NCBI GenBank assembly: GCA_030447875.1
Contig: JAUJOA010000007.1
Location: 37,233 to 101,232, forward strand
DNA: 64,000 nt
Direction of reading: 5' to 3'
From: Thermoleophilaceae bacterium
Lineage (GTDB): Bacteria > Actinomycetota > Thermoleophilia > Solirubrobacterales > Thermoleophilaceae
A model generated the notes under the pieces. It was not told the origin of the DNA, ran no database searches, and worked only from the letters and a program-made list of their open reading frames with translations. Of the stretch, positions 25,285-34,162 are shown in pieces (position 1 is the first letter of the stretch; each line of letters opens with the position of its first letter). Position numbers and translations under genes: made by a program.

Positions 25285-26577
25285 GTGAGGAGCAGAAAGG
25301 CAACCGCAATCGTGTCGGCTGCGTTCGCGCTCGCAGTCGCGGCGCCTTCGGCATCCGCTGAACACCCCGCGAAGGATTCCGACCTCCGGCACGCGCTGTT
25401 CGTCGGCAACAACTGGGACGGGACCGCCGACGTGATCCGCCCGGGCGGGAACTTCAAGCGGATCGCACGGCTCAACGTCATCCCGGACATCGAGCAACGG
25501 ATGCTCGAGATCTACACCAACCCGGTTCGGCTCGGCTACTTCCTCGGCATCCGCGCGCTGGTCGGCGAGGGCCACGACCAGTACGTCGATGACATGTTCA
25601 CGTCCAAGGACGGTCGGCTGGTCGTCGTCTCCAGGCCGAGCCTCGCCGACGTGGTGGCGCTCAACCTGCGGACGGGCAAGATCGTCTGGCGCTTCCGGGT
25701 GGACGGGCAGCGCTCCGACCACATGGCGATATCGCCGAGCGGCAGGCACGTCGCCGTCTCCGCCTCGACGGGGAACGTCGTCCACATCCTCAGGACCCGC
25801 ACCGGCGAGGAGGTGGGCAGATTCCCCTCGGGCGACTCTCCCCACGAGAACAACTACTCGGCCGACGGCAAGCTGATCTACCACGCCAGCATCGGGCTCG
25901 TCTACACGCCGGCGGACCAGCCGGTGGCGGACAGCACGAAGGGCGATCGCTACTTCCAGATCGTCGACGCCAAGACCAACAAGGTCCTCGAGCGAATCGA
26001 CATGGGCAAGAAGCTCGAGGAGGCCGGCTACCCCAACATGAGCTCCGCGGTCAGGCCGATGGCGTTGTCGCCGAACGAGCGGTTCGTCTACTTCCAGGTG
26101 TCGTTCTTCCACGGCTTCGTGGAGTACGACCTCAAGCGAGATCGGGTCACGCGCGTCAACCGACTCCCGATCGCCGACGAGGTCAAGGACATGCCGCGCG
26201 AGCAGTACCTGCTCGACTCCGCCCACCACGGAATCGCCATGAACGACAGAGGGACCAGGCTCTGCGTCGCGGGCACCATGTCCGACTACGCGGCGATCGT
26301 CTCACGCGACACCTTCCGCCACAAGCTCATCCACGGCGGGAAGAAGCCCTACTGGTCGACCAACAGCGGCAACAGCCGCTACTGCTTCGTCTCGTGGAGC
26401 GGCAGCGATCGGATCTCCGCCATCTCTTACAAGAAGAAGAAAGAGGTGGCGCGGATACCCGTCGGCGATCATCCGCAGCGCATGCGGATGGGCAATGTGC
26501 GGGTGAGCTGGGTGAGCGCGCAGGACAGCGCCAGCGATCGCGAAGACGGACGCTTCCGCCGCGACAACGCGCGCTAG
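25285..26577 (+). CDS. secreted beta-propeller repeat protein (YncE-like)
   Basis: A 430-residue protein from GTG 25285. A signal peptide (about 4-25, cut near ASA-EH) is followed by a set of blade-like repeats with SxDGRLVVVS, SPSGRHVAVSAS and SPNERFVYFQ pairs, as in seven-bladed YncE/YVTN propellers. The protein would be extracytoplasmic. No catalytic residues are apparent. The C-terminal 20 residues are charged and non-conserved. It is divergent from the zinc-ribbon/rhodanese pair with about 96 nt between starts. Confidence 0.78.
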   Translation: MRSRKATAIVSAAFALAVAAPSASAEHPAKDSDLRHALFVGNNWDGTADVIRPGGNFKRIARLNVIPDIEQRMLEIYTNPVRLGYFLGIRALVGEGHDQYVDDMFTSKDGRLVVVSRPSLADVVALNLRTGKIVWRFRVDGQRSDHMAISPSGRHVAVSASTGNVVHILRTRTGEEVGRFPSGDSPHENNYSADGKLIYHASIGLVYTPADQPVADSTKGDRYFQIVDAKTNKVLERIDMGKKLEEAGYPNMSSAVRPMALSPNERFVYFQVSFFHGFVEYDLKRDRVTRVNRLPIADEVKDMPREQYLLDSAHHGIAMNDRGTRLCVAGTMSDYAAIVSRDTFRHKLIHGGKKPYWSTNSGNSRYCFVSWSGSDRISAISYKKKKEVARIPVGDHPQRMRMGNVRVSWVSAQDSASDREDGRFRRDNAR

Positions 26578-26620
26578 CAAGGCTCGGCCCAGCAGGCGCG
26601 GAAGGCCGAGCCGGTAAAGA

Positions 26621-27124
26621 ATGGCGATGCCGGCTCGCCAGCCACTTCTGTTCGCCTACGACGGCTCCGAGCCCTCGCGCAGGGCCATCGAGCACGCGGC
26701 CCGGGTGCTCCTCGCTGGCCCCGCCGTCGTTCTCACCGTCTGGGAGTCGGTCGCCGCGGTGCTCTTGCGCCAGGAGCTATCCGGCTCCTTCGAGGTCGCG
26801 CGCGACGTCATCGACGAGCTGGATCGGAACGCGAAAGCTGCGGCCGATGACGTGGCCAATGAGGGCGCTCAGCTCGCGCGATCTTGCGGCTTCGACGCTG
26901 AGCCGATCGCGAGGCGGGCTCGCGACAACTTCGGGCGCCGCGAGTCGACAGTTTGGCAAGAGGTCATCGCCGCGGCGGACGAACACGAGGTGGCGGTCGT
27001 CGTGGTCGGCTCCCGCGGGCTCTCGGAAGCAAGGTCCGTGCTGCTCGGCAGCGTCTCTTACGGCGTGGTTCACCATTGCCAACGGCCGGTTCTGGTGCTC
27101 CCGCCAGGCGATCAGGGAGCTTGA
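26621..27124 (+). CDS. universal stress protein (UspA family)
   Basis: A 167-residue single-domain Usp. The N-terminal strand FAYDGSEPSRRAIEHA carries the Asp of the nucleotide pocket. The C-terminal ATP-binding motif is in GSRGLSEARSVLLGSVS (G-x2-G-x9-GS), ending CQRPVLVLPPG. ATP-binding Usp proteins dimerise and act as stress sensors. ATG 26621 or the second ATG at 26627 are both possible. Confidence 0.93.
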   Translation: MAMPARQPLLFAYDGSEPSRRAIEHAARVLLAGPAVVLTVWESVAAVLLRQELSGSFEVARDVIDELDRNAKAAADDVANEGAQLARSCGFDAEPIARRARDNFGRRESTVWQEVIAAADEHEVAVVVVGSRGLSEARSVLLGSVSYGVVHHCQRPVLVLPPGDQGA

Positions 27125-27178
27125 GGACGGCTGACGAGCGGAGGCGTCTTCAGAAGCCGGCAGGCTCGCCGGGGTCGG

Positions 27179-27490
27179 TCAGTCGCCGGAGGACTGCTCC
27201 GGCTGGTGCAGGGACTGCTCCTCGTAGAAGTCGGCGAGCTCACGAGCGTATGAGAGGAGCCGCGCCCGTCCGCCCCGGTCTAGATCGTGGGACGCGAGGA
27301 TCACCGCCTCCACGTCGGCCAGGTCGATGCCCGGGAGGATGCGTGTGCGCCTGACCTCGGCCCGGCGAAGAGAGCGTCCCGGGTAGAGGGCGTCGGAGAC
27401 GGCGACCTCGCCCTCGGCGGAATGCGCCTTCGGCAGCCGGTTGAGCGCCTCGCTGCGAGGTAACAGTCCTGGCGCTCGACGGCCTGCCAT
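27179..27490 (-). CDS. hypothetical protein (103 aa)
   Basis: I do not recognise this protein. Residues 45-95 (RRTRILPGIDLADVEAVILA, then a helix ending ARELADFYEEQ) look like genuine folded sequence; the N-terminal 40 residues are Arg-rich and low in conservation signals. No membrane segment. It converges with the Usp gene and precedes a small membrane-protein gene on the same strand. Confidence 0.5.
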   Translation of the reverse strand: MAGRRAPGLLPRSEALNRLPKAHSAEGEVAVSDALYPGRSLRRAEVRRTRILPGIDLADVEAVILASHDLDRGGRARLLSYARELADFYEEQSLHQPEQSSGD

Positions 27491-27568
27491 AGCGCCACTC
27501 TAGAGGAGCGGGAACCGCGAGGGCGCCGCCGCATCCGACGGCCCGCGCGCGGCGAGGCGGTACGACTG

Positions 27569-27775
27569 CTACTCGTCGCGCTCTGAGCCATCGGCGCCGC
27601 GCGAGCGCCTGTAGGCGGGCACGAGCAGCCGCAGCGCCGCGAACGCCAGCAGCGCTACCAGCAGGATGATGCCGAGGATGAGCAGCACGCCGCCGAGGCC
27701 GCTCAGGCTCGGGCCCTTGCTCGGGCTCTCCTGGGCGAGGACGAGCAGCGCCAGGAGGCCGGCAGCGACGGTCAC
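27569..27775 (-). CDS. small single-pass membrane protein (68 aa)
   Basis: GTG at 27775 overlaps the stop of the acidic gene upstream (GTGA). There are two hydrophobic stretches: residues 3-14 (VAAGLLALLVLA, possibly a signal) and 27-53 (GGVLLILGIILLVALLAFAA), followed by a positively charged end RRSRGADGSERDE. The function is unknown. Coupling to the acidic 65-aa protein suggests they work together. Confidence 0.6.
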   Translation of the reverse strand: MTVAAGLLALLVLAQESPSKGPSLSGLGGVLLILGIILLVALLAFAALRLLVPAYRRSRGADGSERDE

Positions 27776-27969
27776 TCCGTCTCCTCGTCGCCCTGCTCGT
27801 CCGAGCGGCCCTCCTCGGACATGGCCGCGTCGGCGGGCGCCGCCGGTTCGTCGCCCCCAGGCCCAGAGGTCGACGCGGGCGCCTCCTCCTCGGACACGCT
27901 GGCCGGATCGTTGACGCCCTCTTCGACAGTCATGCCGTCGCCCGGCTCCTTGACCTGATCTTCCCTCAA
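27772..27969 (-). CDS. small highly acidic protein (65 aa), TTG start
   Basis: The frame is open further upstream, but AAGGAGG lies 5 nt before a TTG at 27969, giving MREDQVKEPGDGMTVEEG as the start. About one third of residues are Glu or Asp, with Pro/Ala/Ser spacers; no fold is expected (intrinsically disordered). The stop overlaps the next gene's GTG. I do not recognise it. It is divergent from the ABC transporter operon. Confidence 0.55.
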   Translation of the reverse strand: MREDQVKEPGDGMTVEEGVNDPASVSEEEAPASTSGPGGDEPAAPADAAMSEEGRSDEQGDEETE

Positions 27970-28090
27970 CGAGACCTCCTTCGAGCTCACCGCGAGGCGC
28001 AGCCCACGGCACGGTTGCAACCGCCTGCCTACCCGTGGGAGATTGATCGAAACGCCCGCAAGGCGCACCTGCTATCCAGGGGTGACGCTC

Positions 28091-28756
28091 ATGAACGTCG
28101 TCTCCGCCCGCGGGCTCACGAAGACCTACGGGCGCGGTCGCGCCGCGCGGAAGGTGCTCGACGCAGCGGATCTGGACGTCTCGGGGGGCGAGATGGTGGC
28201 CGTCGCCGGCCGGTCCGGCTCCGGTAAGTCCACGCTTCTCCATCTGATCGGCGGCCTCGACCGCCCGGACGCGGGGACCCTCGAGGTGGCCGGCTCGCGG
28301 CTCGACCGGCTGACCGAACGCGGCTTCACGGACCTGCGCCGGCACCAGGTGGGGTTCATCTTCCAGTTCTTCCATCTGGTGCCGGAGCTGACGGGCGAGG
28401 AGAACGTGGCCATGCCCACTCGCCTCGTGAACGGGCACAGCTCGGGCCTCGCCCGCGCCCGTGCCCTGATCCGCGAGCTCGGCCTTGACGAGGTAAGCGG
28501 CCGCCTCCCGCACACGCTCTCCGGTGGCGAGCAGCAGCGGTTCGCCATCGCCCGCGCGCTCGTGAACGAGCCCGCGGTCCTGCTCGCCGACGAGCCCACG
28601 GGCAACCTGGACGCGGACGCCGCCAGAACGGTCCTCCGCCACCTCCGCGCGGTAGCCTCCGGCGGTCGGGCGGTGCTGCTCGCAACGCATGACGAAGCGG
28701 CCGCGGAGATCGCCGATCGCGTGGTGCACCTCGATGGCGGTCGTCTCAGAGCATGA
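28091..28756 (+). CDS. ABC transporter ATP-binding protein (LolD/MacB type)
   Basis: A 221-residue nucleotide-binding domain (ATG 28091, preceded by GGGGTGA). Walker A GRSGSGKST, Q-loop in FIFQFFHLVPELTG, signature LSGGEQQR, Walker B LLADEPTGNLD and the H-loop in LLATHD are all intact. The PTGNLD form is typical of LolD/MacB/FtsE-like type VII ABC systems, which work mechanically on extracytoplasmic partners rather than importing solutes. Its stop overlaps the permease ATG by 4 nt. Confidence 0.96.
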   Translation: MNVVSARGLTKTYGRGRAARKVLDAADLDVSGGEMVAVAGRSGSGKSTLLHLIGGLDRPDAGTLEVAGSRLDRLTERGFTDLRRHQVGFIFQFFHLVPELTGEENVAMPTRLVNGHSSGLARARALIRELGLDEVSGRLPHTLSGGEQQRFAIARALVNEPAVLLADEPTGNLDADAARTVLRHLRAVASGGRAVLLATHDEAAAEIADRVVHLDGGRLRA

Positions 28757-31014
28757 TCGCCTCGGCACGCGGTGCTTGGAGCCGGCTCAGGGGCCGTCGA
28801 GGGCGCTCGCTCCTCGCCGCGGCCGGGATCGCGGCAGTCGCCGCCATGATGGGGACGGCCACCACGGTCGCCTACGGCCTCGCGACGGGCTTCGATCGAG
28901 CCGCCGAGCGAGCTGACCTCCCGGACCTGATCGCCCGCTTCGAGCCCGAGCAGGTCGACGAGGTCGATGCCCGAGTCGAGGCGCTGCCGAACGTGGCGTC
29001 TCGCTCCTATCGCCAGGAGGCGACCGAAGTGCCCCTGGCGTCCGCGGGCCAGGCAACCTCGAGCGGTGCCGTACATGTGGTCGGCGACGGCCGGCGCGGC
29101 TACGCGATCGTCGCGGGCGATGACCTCTCGGGCGCCGGGGACGAGGTCGTGGTCGAGCGGGGCCTTGCCGATGCCTGGGGGCTCGCGCCGGGCGACCGCC
29201 TGTCCGTGGCGGGAGTGGACGCGCGGATCGTGGGAGTCGCCGTGGCGCCCGACAACGTCGCCTTCCCGCTGGCTTCGGCGCCTCGCGTGTACGTGGCAAG
29301 CCAAGGCCTCGGCGCACAGCTCGGCGCGGACCCGGGGCTCACGAACATGGCGCTCATCTGGTCGCAGGACCCAAGCCGTCTGGACACCACGCTCGTTCAG
29401 GCGCGGGCCGTGAGCTTCGGAATCGACAACCTGCGCTTTCTCACCCGCGCGGGAGTTCAAGTGCAGCTCGACGAGGCCGCCGGGATCGTGATCGCCCTCC
29501 TGATCGCCTTCTCCGCGGCGGCGCTCGGCGTGGCGGGCGTGACGCTCGGCGCCACGGCTCGAGCCGAGGTCCAGCGACGCCTGGAGACGATCGGCGTGAT
29601 GCGCGGCCTTGGCTTCTCGCGTATCGGCGTGGCCGCTCAGTATGGACTCGAAGCGGTCATCGTCGCGGTGCCCGCCGGGGCGCTCGGGCTCGGTGTCGGC
29701 GCGCTCCTCGCCTACGGTCCGAGCGCACGCCTCCTCGAGAGCCTCAACGAGCTTCCTCCCGGCGCGGCGCTGCTGGCGCCGCTCGCCGGCTGCCTCCTCG
29801 TGATCGTAGGCCTCGTCGCGCTCGCCACCATGTGGCCGGCCTGGCGCGCCGCCTCTCGCCGGCCGGCCGAGATCCTTCGCGGCGCCGAGCTCACCGCCCG
29901 GCCGCGCCGGCTTCCATACCCCGCGGGGTTCTTCGGGCTCGGGGCTCGGCTCGTGGCGGCGAGAGTCGGGCGCACGGCCGCGACCGTCTCTGTGCTGGCC
30001 GTTTCCACGGCGCTCGTGCTCCTCATGCTCGCGCTGGCGACCCGGCTCGATGCGCTCCAGAACGATCCCGCCTCACTCGGGAAGCGCTACCAGCTGACGG
30101 TGAACGGCGCGCCCGACTCCACGCTGCCCGTCGTGCGTGACGTGCCCGGGGTCGCCGCCGCGGCCCCACGCTATGAGGCCTCAGCGGCCGACTCGTTTCA
30201 GCTCGGCGAGACGTTCAAGCTGATCGCCTTTCCAGGCGATCACACGGAGTACGAGTCGCCCCCCGTCACGGAGGGGCGCCGTGTGCAGACCGCCGGCGAG
30301 GCGGAGATCGGGGCGGGCTTGGCCAACGCCCTCGGCGCACGGCGCGGGAGCACGATCGCCGCGCAGCTCGGCTCCGGCCGCGAGGTCCGCTTCCGCGTCG
30401 TCGGGATCGTTGCGGCGCTCGGGAACGAAGGTCGCGTCGCCTACGTCCGTCCGACCCGCCTTCTCGAGGGTGACCCGGGGCTGACGCCCGCCATCGCGGT
30501 TCGTCTGTCGCCGGGCGCCGACCCGGCTCAGGTGACCAGCGAGCTTCGCTCCCGCGGGATCGACACCGCGGCGGTCGGGGCCGCGACCAGCAGCAGCCGC
30601 GAGTTCCTCGGGGTGCTGGCCGACGTGCTCCGCGTCGTGGCGATCGTGAACATATTGATCGCGCTCTTCATCCTGACCCAGTCCCTCGCACTCACCGCAC
30701 TCGAGCGACGGCCCACACTGGCGGTGTTGAGGGCGGGAGGCGCCGGTCGTCGTGAGGTGGCGCTCGTCCTCGCAGGCGGCGCCACGCTCGTCGTGGCCCT
30801 GGCCGCCCCCGCGGGCGTCGTGCTCGAACGTGCGGTCCTCGGACCGGCCGTGGCCGATATGGCCGTGGACTACGTGACGCTCCCACTCTCCGCGGACGTG
30901 GGCCAGATCACGTTCGCCGTCCTCGGTCTGCTGCTGCTGGCGCTCACCGCCGCCCTCTGGGTCGCCCGCCAGGTCGGACGGACCCCGATCGCTGTCGCGT
31001 TGCGTGAGGAGTAG
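28753..31014 (+). CDS. FtsX-like ABC transporter permease
   Basis: A 753-residue permease with two FtsX modules. There is one N-terminal membrane helix (about 20-40), a large extracellular MacB-like domain, three membrane helices (about 235-345), a second extracytoplasmic domain (about 415-615), and a final set of three helices (about 620-745). TRAEVQRRLETIGVMRGLGFS and ALERRPTLAVLRAGGAGRRE are the coupling regions. It partners the ATPase just upstream. Such systems release lipoproteins, peptides or activate cell-wall hydrolases; the substrate here is unknown. The next gene starts 11 nt before its stop. Confidence 0.94.
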   Translation: MIASARGAWSRLRGRRGRSLLAAAGIAAVAAMMGTATTVAYGLATGFDRAAERADLPDLIARFEPEQVDEVDARVEALPNVASRSYRQEATEVPLASAGQATSSGAVHVVGDGRRGYAIVAGDDLSGAGDEVVVERGLADAWGLAPGDRLSVAGVDARIVGVAVAPDNVAFPLASAPRVYVASQGLGAQLGADPGLTNMALIWSQDPSRLDTTLVQARAVSFGIDNLRFLTRAGVQVQLDEAAGIVIALLIAFSAAALGVAGVTLGATARAEVQRRLETIGVMRGLGFSRIGVAAQYGLEAVIVAVPAGALGLGVGALLAYGPSARLLESLNELPPGAALLAPLAGCLLVIVGLVALATMWPAWRAASRRPAEILRGAELTARPRRLPYPAGFFGLGARLVAARVGRTAATVSVLAVSTALVLLMLALATRLDALQNDPASLGKRYQLTVNGAPDSTLPVVRDVPGVAAAAPRYEASAADSFQLGETFKLIAFPGDHTEYESPPVTEGRRVQTAGEAEIGAGLANALGARRGSTIAAQLGSGREVRFRVVGIVAALGNEGRVAYVRPTRLLEGDPGLTPAIAVRLSPGADPAQVTSELRSRGIDTAAVGAATSSSREFLGVLADVLRVVAIVNILIALFILTQSLALTALERRPTLAVLRAGGAGRREVALVLAGGATLVVALAAPAGVVLERAVLGPAVADMAVDYVTLPLSADVGQITFAVLGLLLLALTAALWVARQVGRTPIAVALREE

Positions 31015-32485
31015 CTTGCGCCTCGCCGCGATCCTCCTCGGCGTGGTCCTCGCCGGCGCGGTCGCGCTGGCGGTGGCGGATTGGCGTGGCGGAAGCGCGG
31101 GCGAGCCGCCGACGGGCTCCACGCTCAGCGCGACGTACGTCGACCCGGATGGCAACGGCCGGCTCGACCGCGGCGCCGGCGAGGCGCTCGTGGACCGCTC
31201 GGAGCTCGCCCCGAGCGCCCGCCCGGGGCGTCAGCTGGCGCTCTTCGCGCAGCTCTCAGACGCCCATGTGGTCGACGAGGAGTCACCGGCACGGCTGCCC
31301 TTCCTCGACCGGCTCGGAGCGCCGCTCACCTCGACCTTCCGGCCACAGGAGGCGCTCACGGGGCAGGTCCTAGCGGCCACGGTCGAGTCGCTCAACGCGC
31401 TCGGACCGCAGGCGGTGGTCTCGACCGGCGACTTGATCGACAACGCGCAGAGCAACGAGCTGAGCCAAGCGCTGAGCATCCTCCGCGGGGGGACCGTCGA
31501 TCCGAACGGCGGAGCGCCCGGGTACGACGGCGTGCAGTCGGCCGACAACCCGGACCCGCTCTACTACCGCCCCGACGTGGATGCACCGCGCCACCCCGGC
31601 CTGCTCGAGGAGGCCGAGCGGCCGTTTCCCTCACCCGGCCTGCACGCTCCCTGGTATCCCGTCATGGGAAACCACGAGCTGCTCTTCCAGGGCGAGGTGC
31701 GGCCGAGCGCCCGTACGAGCTCCGTCGCGACCGGCCGCCGGGCGCTGTTGCGGCTCGATCCGAGCGTCGAGATCCCAACTGACGAGCGTGCTCTGACCCC
31801 CGACCTCGTGGACCGCCTGCTCTCGGGCGGGCTTCCCGGCCCGACGGCCGGCACGCCGCCCGATCGCTCGCGGCGCCAGCTCCCGGCAGAGGGGGTCGCC
31901 AGGCGGCTCCGCGGTGCCGGGGACGTGGGCGGACGCAGGCCGCTGCTCGACTACTCCTTCGACATCGCCCCCGGCGTGCGCGGGATCGCGCTCGACGCAG
32001 CACGCCGCGACGGGGGGGCGAAAGGGCGGCTCGGCCCTGGACAGATCGAGTGGCTGAGTCGAGAGCTCGACCGCGCCGGGCGACGCTGGGTCGTGGTCTT
32101 CTCACACCAGCCGCTCGACTCCTTCGCCGGCGGGCGGCGAGCGCTCGCGGTGCTCGACCGGAGTCCCGGCGTGGTGGCCGCGGTGGCGGGCCACACCCAC
32201 CGCAACTCGATCGTGCCGCGCCGCTCGCCGAGCGGCGGCTACTGGCTGGTCACGACGGGTGCGCTGATCGACTACCCGCAGCAGAGCCGGGCCTTCCGCC
32301 TGCTGCAGACCGCGAATGGAGTGGCACTCGAGACGTGGATGGTCGACCACAGCGAGGCGAACCTCGCCGGCGTCTCCCGCGAGCTCGCGTTCCTGGACGC
32401 CCAGGGCGGTCGGCCGCGAGGCAACGCCGGAACACGCCTCGATCGGAACGCGAGGCTGTTCAAGGCGTCGTCCATCAGGCGATAG
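31004..32485 (+). CDS. metallophosphoesterase (PPA1498-like), signal-anchored
   Basis: A 493-residue calcineurin-like phosphoesterase starting at GTG 31004 inside the end of the permease gene. A single N-terminal hydrophobic segment (about 4-26) should export or anchor it. Metal-binding motifs: the first Asp/His set in LSDAHVVDEES, TGDLIDN, MGNHELL, then SHQPLD and AGHTHRNS. It is related to the sortase-anchored protein at 21212 but shorter. Overlap with the ABC operon suggests shared expression, so the ABC system and the phosphatase may act on the same surface process. It converges on the membrane protein at 32496 with a 10-nt gap. Confidence 0.87.
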   Translation: MRSSLRLAAILLGVVLAGAVALAVADWRGGSAGEPPTGSTLSATYVDPDGNGRLDRGAGEALVDRSELAPSARPGRQLALFAQLSDAHVVDEESPARLPFLDRLGAPLTSTFRPQEALTGQVLAATVESLNALGPQAVVSTGDLIDNAQSNELSQALSILRGGTVDPNGGAPGYDGVQSADNPDPLYYRPDVDAPRHPGLLEEAERPFPSPGLHAPWYPVMGNHELLFQGEVRPSARTSSVATGRRALLRLDPSVEIPTDERALTPDLVDRLLSGGLPGPTAGTPPDRSRRQLPAEGVARRLRGAGDVGGRRPLLDYSFDIAPGVRGIALDAARRDGGAKGRLGPGQIEWLSRELDRAGRRWVVVFSHQPLDSFAGGRRALAVLDRSPGVVAAVAGHTHRNSIVPRRSPSGGYWLVTTGALIDYPQQSRAFRLLQTANGVALETWMVDHSEANLAGVSRELAFLDAQGGRPRGNAGTRLDRNARLFKASSIRR

Positions 32486-32495
32486 CGACGCGGTG

Positions 32496-34106
32496 TCAGC
32501 GCCTCGCCAAGAGGGCCTCCCGGCCGGCCGCCGCGAAGCGCGCACTCTGGCGCTTGCACTGCGCGCGTGTCGCTATGGCGGCGGATCTGCGGCCGGCCAC
32601 GTCGACAAACAGCGCCTCACCGTAGCTGGCCGGCCTCGTCCGCTCGCCGATCGGGTCGACCGGACGCAGCGAGGAAGTACCGCAGACGAAGTGACCGTCG
32701 GGATGGGTTGGGAATGCCGAGAGCGTCCCGTCCCGAAGCGTCAGCTTCACCGCGCCGTTCAAGTCATGGATGACGGCGAACACCGGCACGCCGGGCGCGG
32801 CGTACAGGTCCTCACCGAACGTGTAGATCGTCGTACCGGCGGATACCCTCGACGAGCTCGCCGCCACGGCGCCGAGGACGTCCTCCTGGAGCGCCGCCGA
32901 GCGCTCCCAGTCCGCCTTGTCGTCTTCCAGGCGGCTCAGGTAGCCCACCGCGATGGCAAGCGTCACCGCCGCGGTCAAGCCCGTCGACCAGACGCGGCGG
33001 CGTCCGACCAGCGCGACGGCAAGCGTTGCCCCGAGCACCGTCAGCGAGACGACCAGGCCCGTGAACCCGATCGCCGCAAACACATTCACGCGGTTGCCCG
33101 CCCCCGGGCTGAGCGGCACGTATTCCGGCTCCCCGGGGACGAAGGCCGCGTACCCCGCCAACACGGCTACGGCTGACGCTCCGGCAAGCACGAGCCACCG
33201 CCGCAGCGTGGCCCGCGTGGCCTCTTCGAGGCGACCCAGGTGCAGGGCGAGGACGGCACACGCAACCACTACGAGCATCGCTCCGATGACGGCTCCGCGC
33301 GGCGGCGAGCCGAATGGCGCGCCCGCCGACGCGAGCAGCGTGAGCGACTGATCGGCGATCTTCAGCGCGTGCTCGAGCTGGCCCAGGGGCGTGAGCAGCA
33401 CGCGAGTGGTGCTCGCTGCCACGACCGCCAGCGCGCCGAGCACGACGGCCACGTCCAGCCTCCAGCGTCGCAACGCGAGTCGCCACGGCACCCTGGTCGC
33501 GTAGAGGAACAGCGACAGGAGCGCCGGGGCGGCGGTGACCTCGTAGGTCAGAACGCTCAGGACGTACAACGCGAGCGCGCAGGCGGTGTGCCTCCGCGCC
33601 TCTCGCCCATCGAGCTCAAGGCCGCGCAACGCGATCACCGTGCCGAGCAGGTAGAGCGCGATGGCAAGGTTGTTGATGCTTGCCGTGGCCCAGAGGCGAC
33701 CGGAGTCCGACCACGGGAAGATCAGCACCAGGACGGCGATGGCCGCCGCCGGCAGCCACTCGACGCGGAAGGTCCTCAGAAGGAGGTAGAGGGCCGCGGA
33801 GGCCAGAACGGCCATGAAGAGCCCGAGGGCCAGATGAAGGGTCGGGCTGGGGCCGAAGATCTCATGAGGAACCCACAGACCGAGCGCGTGAACCGGCCGG
33901 TAGGCGAAGAGACTCAGCTCAAGGCCGCCGAGCGCGAACCCCTCGGCCGGCGGATAGCGCGACGAGGCCGCGTTCTCCCAGTCGTCCCAGTAGAAGCCGC
34001 CGTGCAGGACGTGCGAGCCGAAGGCGCCCGCTCCCACCGCGAGCAGCAGCAGAGCGGCGAGAGCCAGCTCGCCTCGCGCCGGCCGCGCCAGCCTCCCACT
34101 CCGCAT
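32496..34106 (-). CDS. multi-spanning membrane protein, GT-C glycosyltransferase-like
   Basis: A 536-residue protein with about 10-12 membrane helices over residues 12-395 and an extracytoplasmic C-terminal domain (about 400-536). Early on it has HGGFYWDDWENA, an acidic pair in the first loop, where GT-C enzymes (PMT/Pmt-like) carry their catalytic Asp. I cannot match it to a named family. If it is a GT-C enzyme it would transfer sugars from a lipid carrier outside the cell. Confidence 0.65.
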   Translation of the reverse strand: MRSGRLARPARGELALAALLLLAVGAGAFGSHVLHGGFYWDDWENAASSRYPPAEGFALGGLELSLFAYRPVHALGLWVPHEIFGPSPTLHLALGLFMAVLASAALYLLLRTFRVEWLPAAAIAVLVLIFPWSDSGRLWATASINNLAIALYLLGTVIALRGLELDGREARRHTACALALYVLSVLTYEVTAAPALLSLFLYATRVPWRLALRRWRLDVAVVLGALAVVAASTTRVLLTPLGQLEHALKIADQSLTLLASAGAPFGSPPRGAVIGAMLVVVACAVLALHLGRLEEATRATLRRWLVLAGASAVAVLAGYAAFVPGEPEYVPLSPGAGNRVNVFAAIGFTGLVVSLTVLGATLAVALVGRRRVWSTGLTAAVTLAIAVGYLSRLEDDKADWERSAALQEDVLGAVAASSSRVSAGTTIYTFGEDLYAAPGVPVFAVIHDLNGAVKLTLRDGTLSAFPTHPDGHFVCGTSSLRPVDPIGERTRPASYGEALFVDVAGRRSAAIATRAQCKRQSARFAAAGREALLARR

Positions 34107-34162
34107 CCGCCGTACATACCCGCCGCCGGCGCGAGGTCACACCGGCGCCGCTGCGGCGCCGG

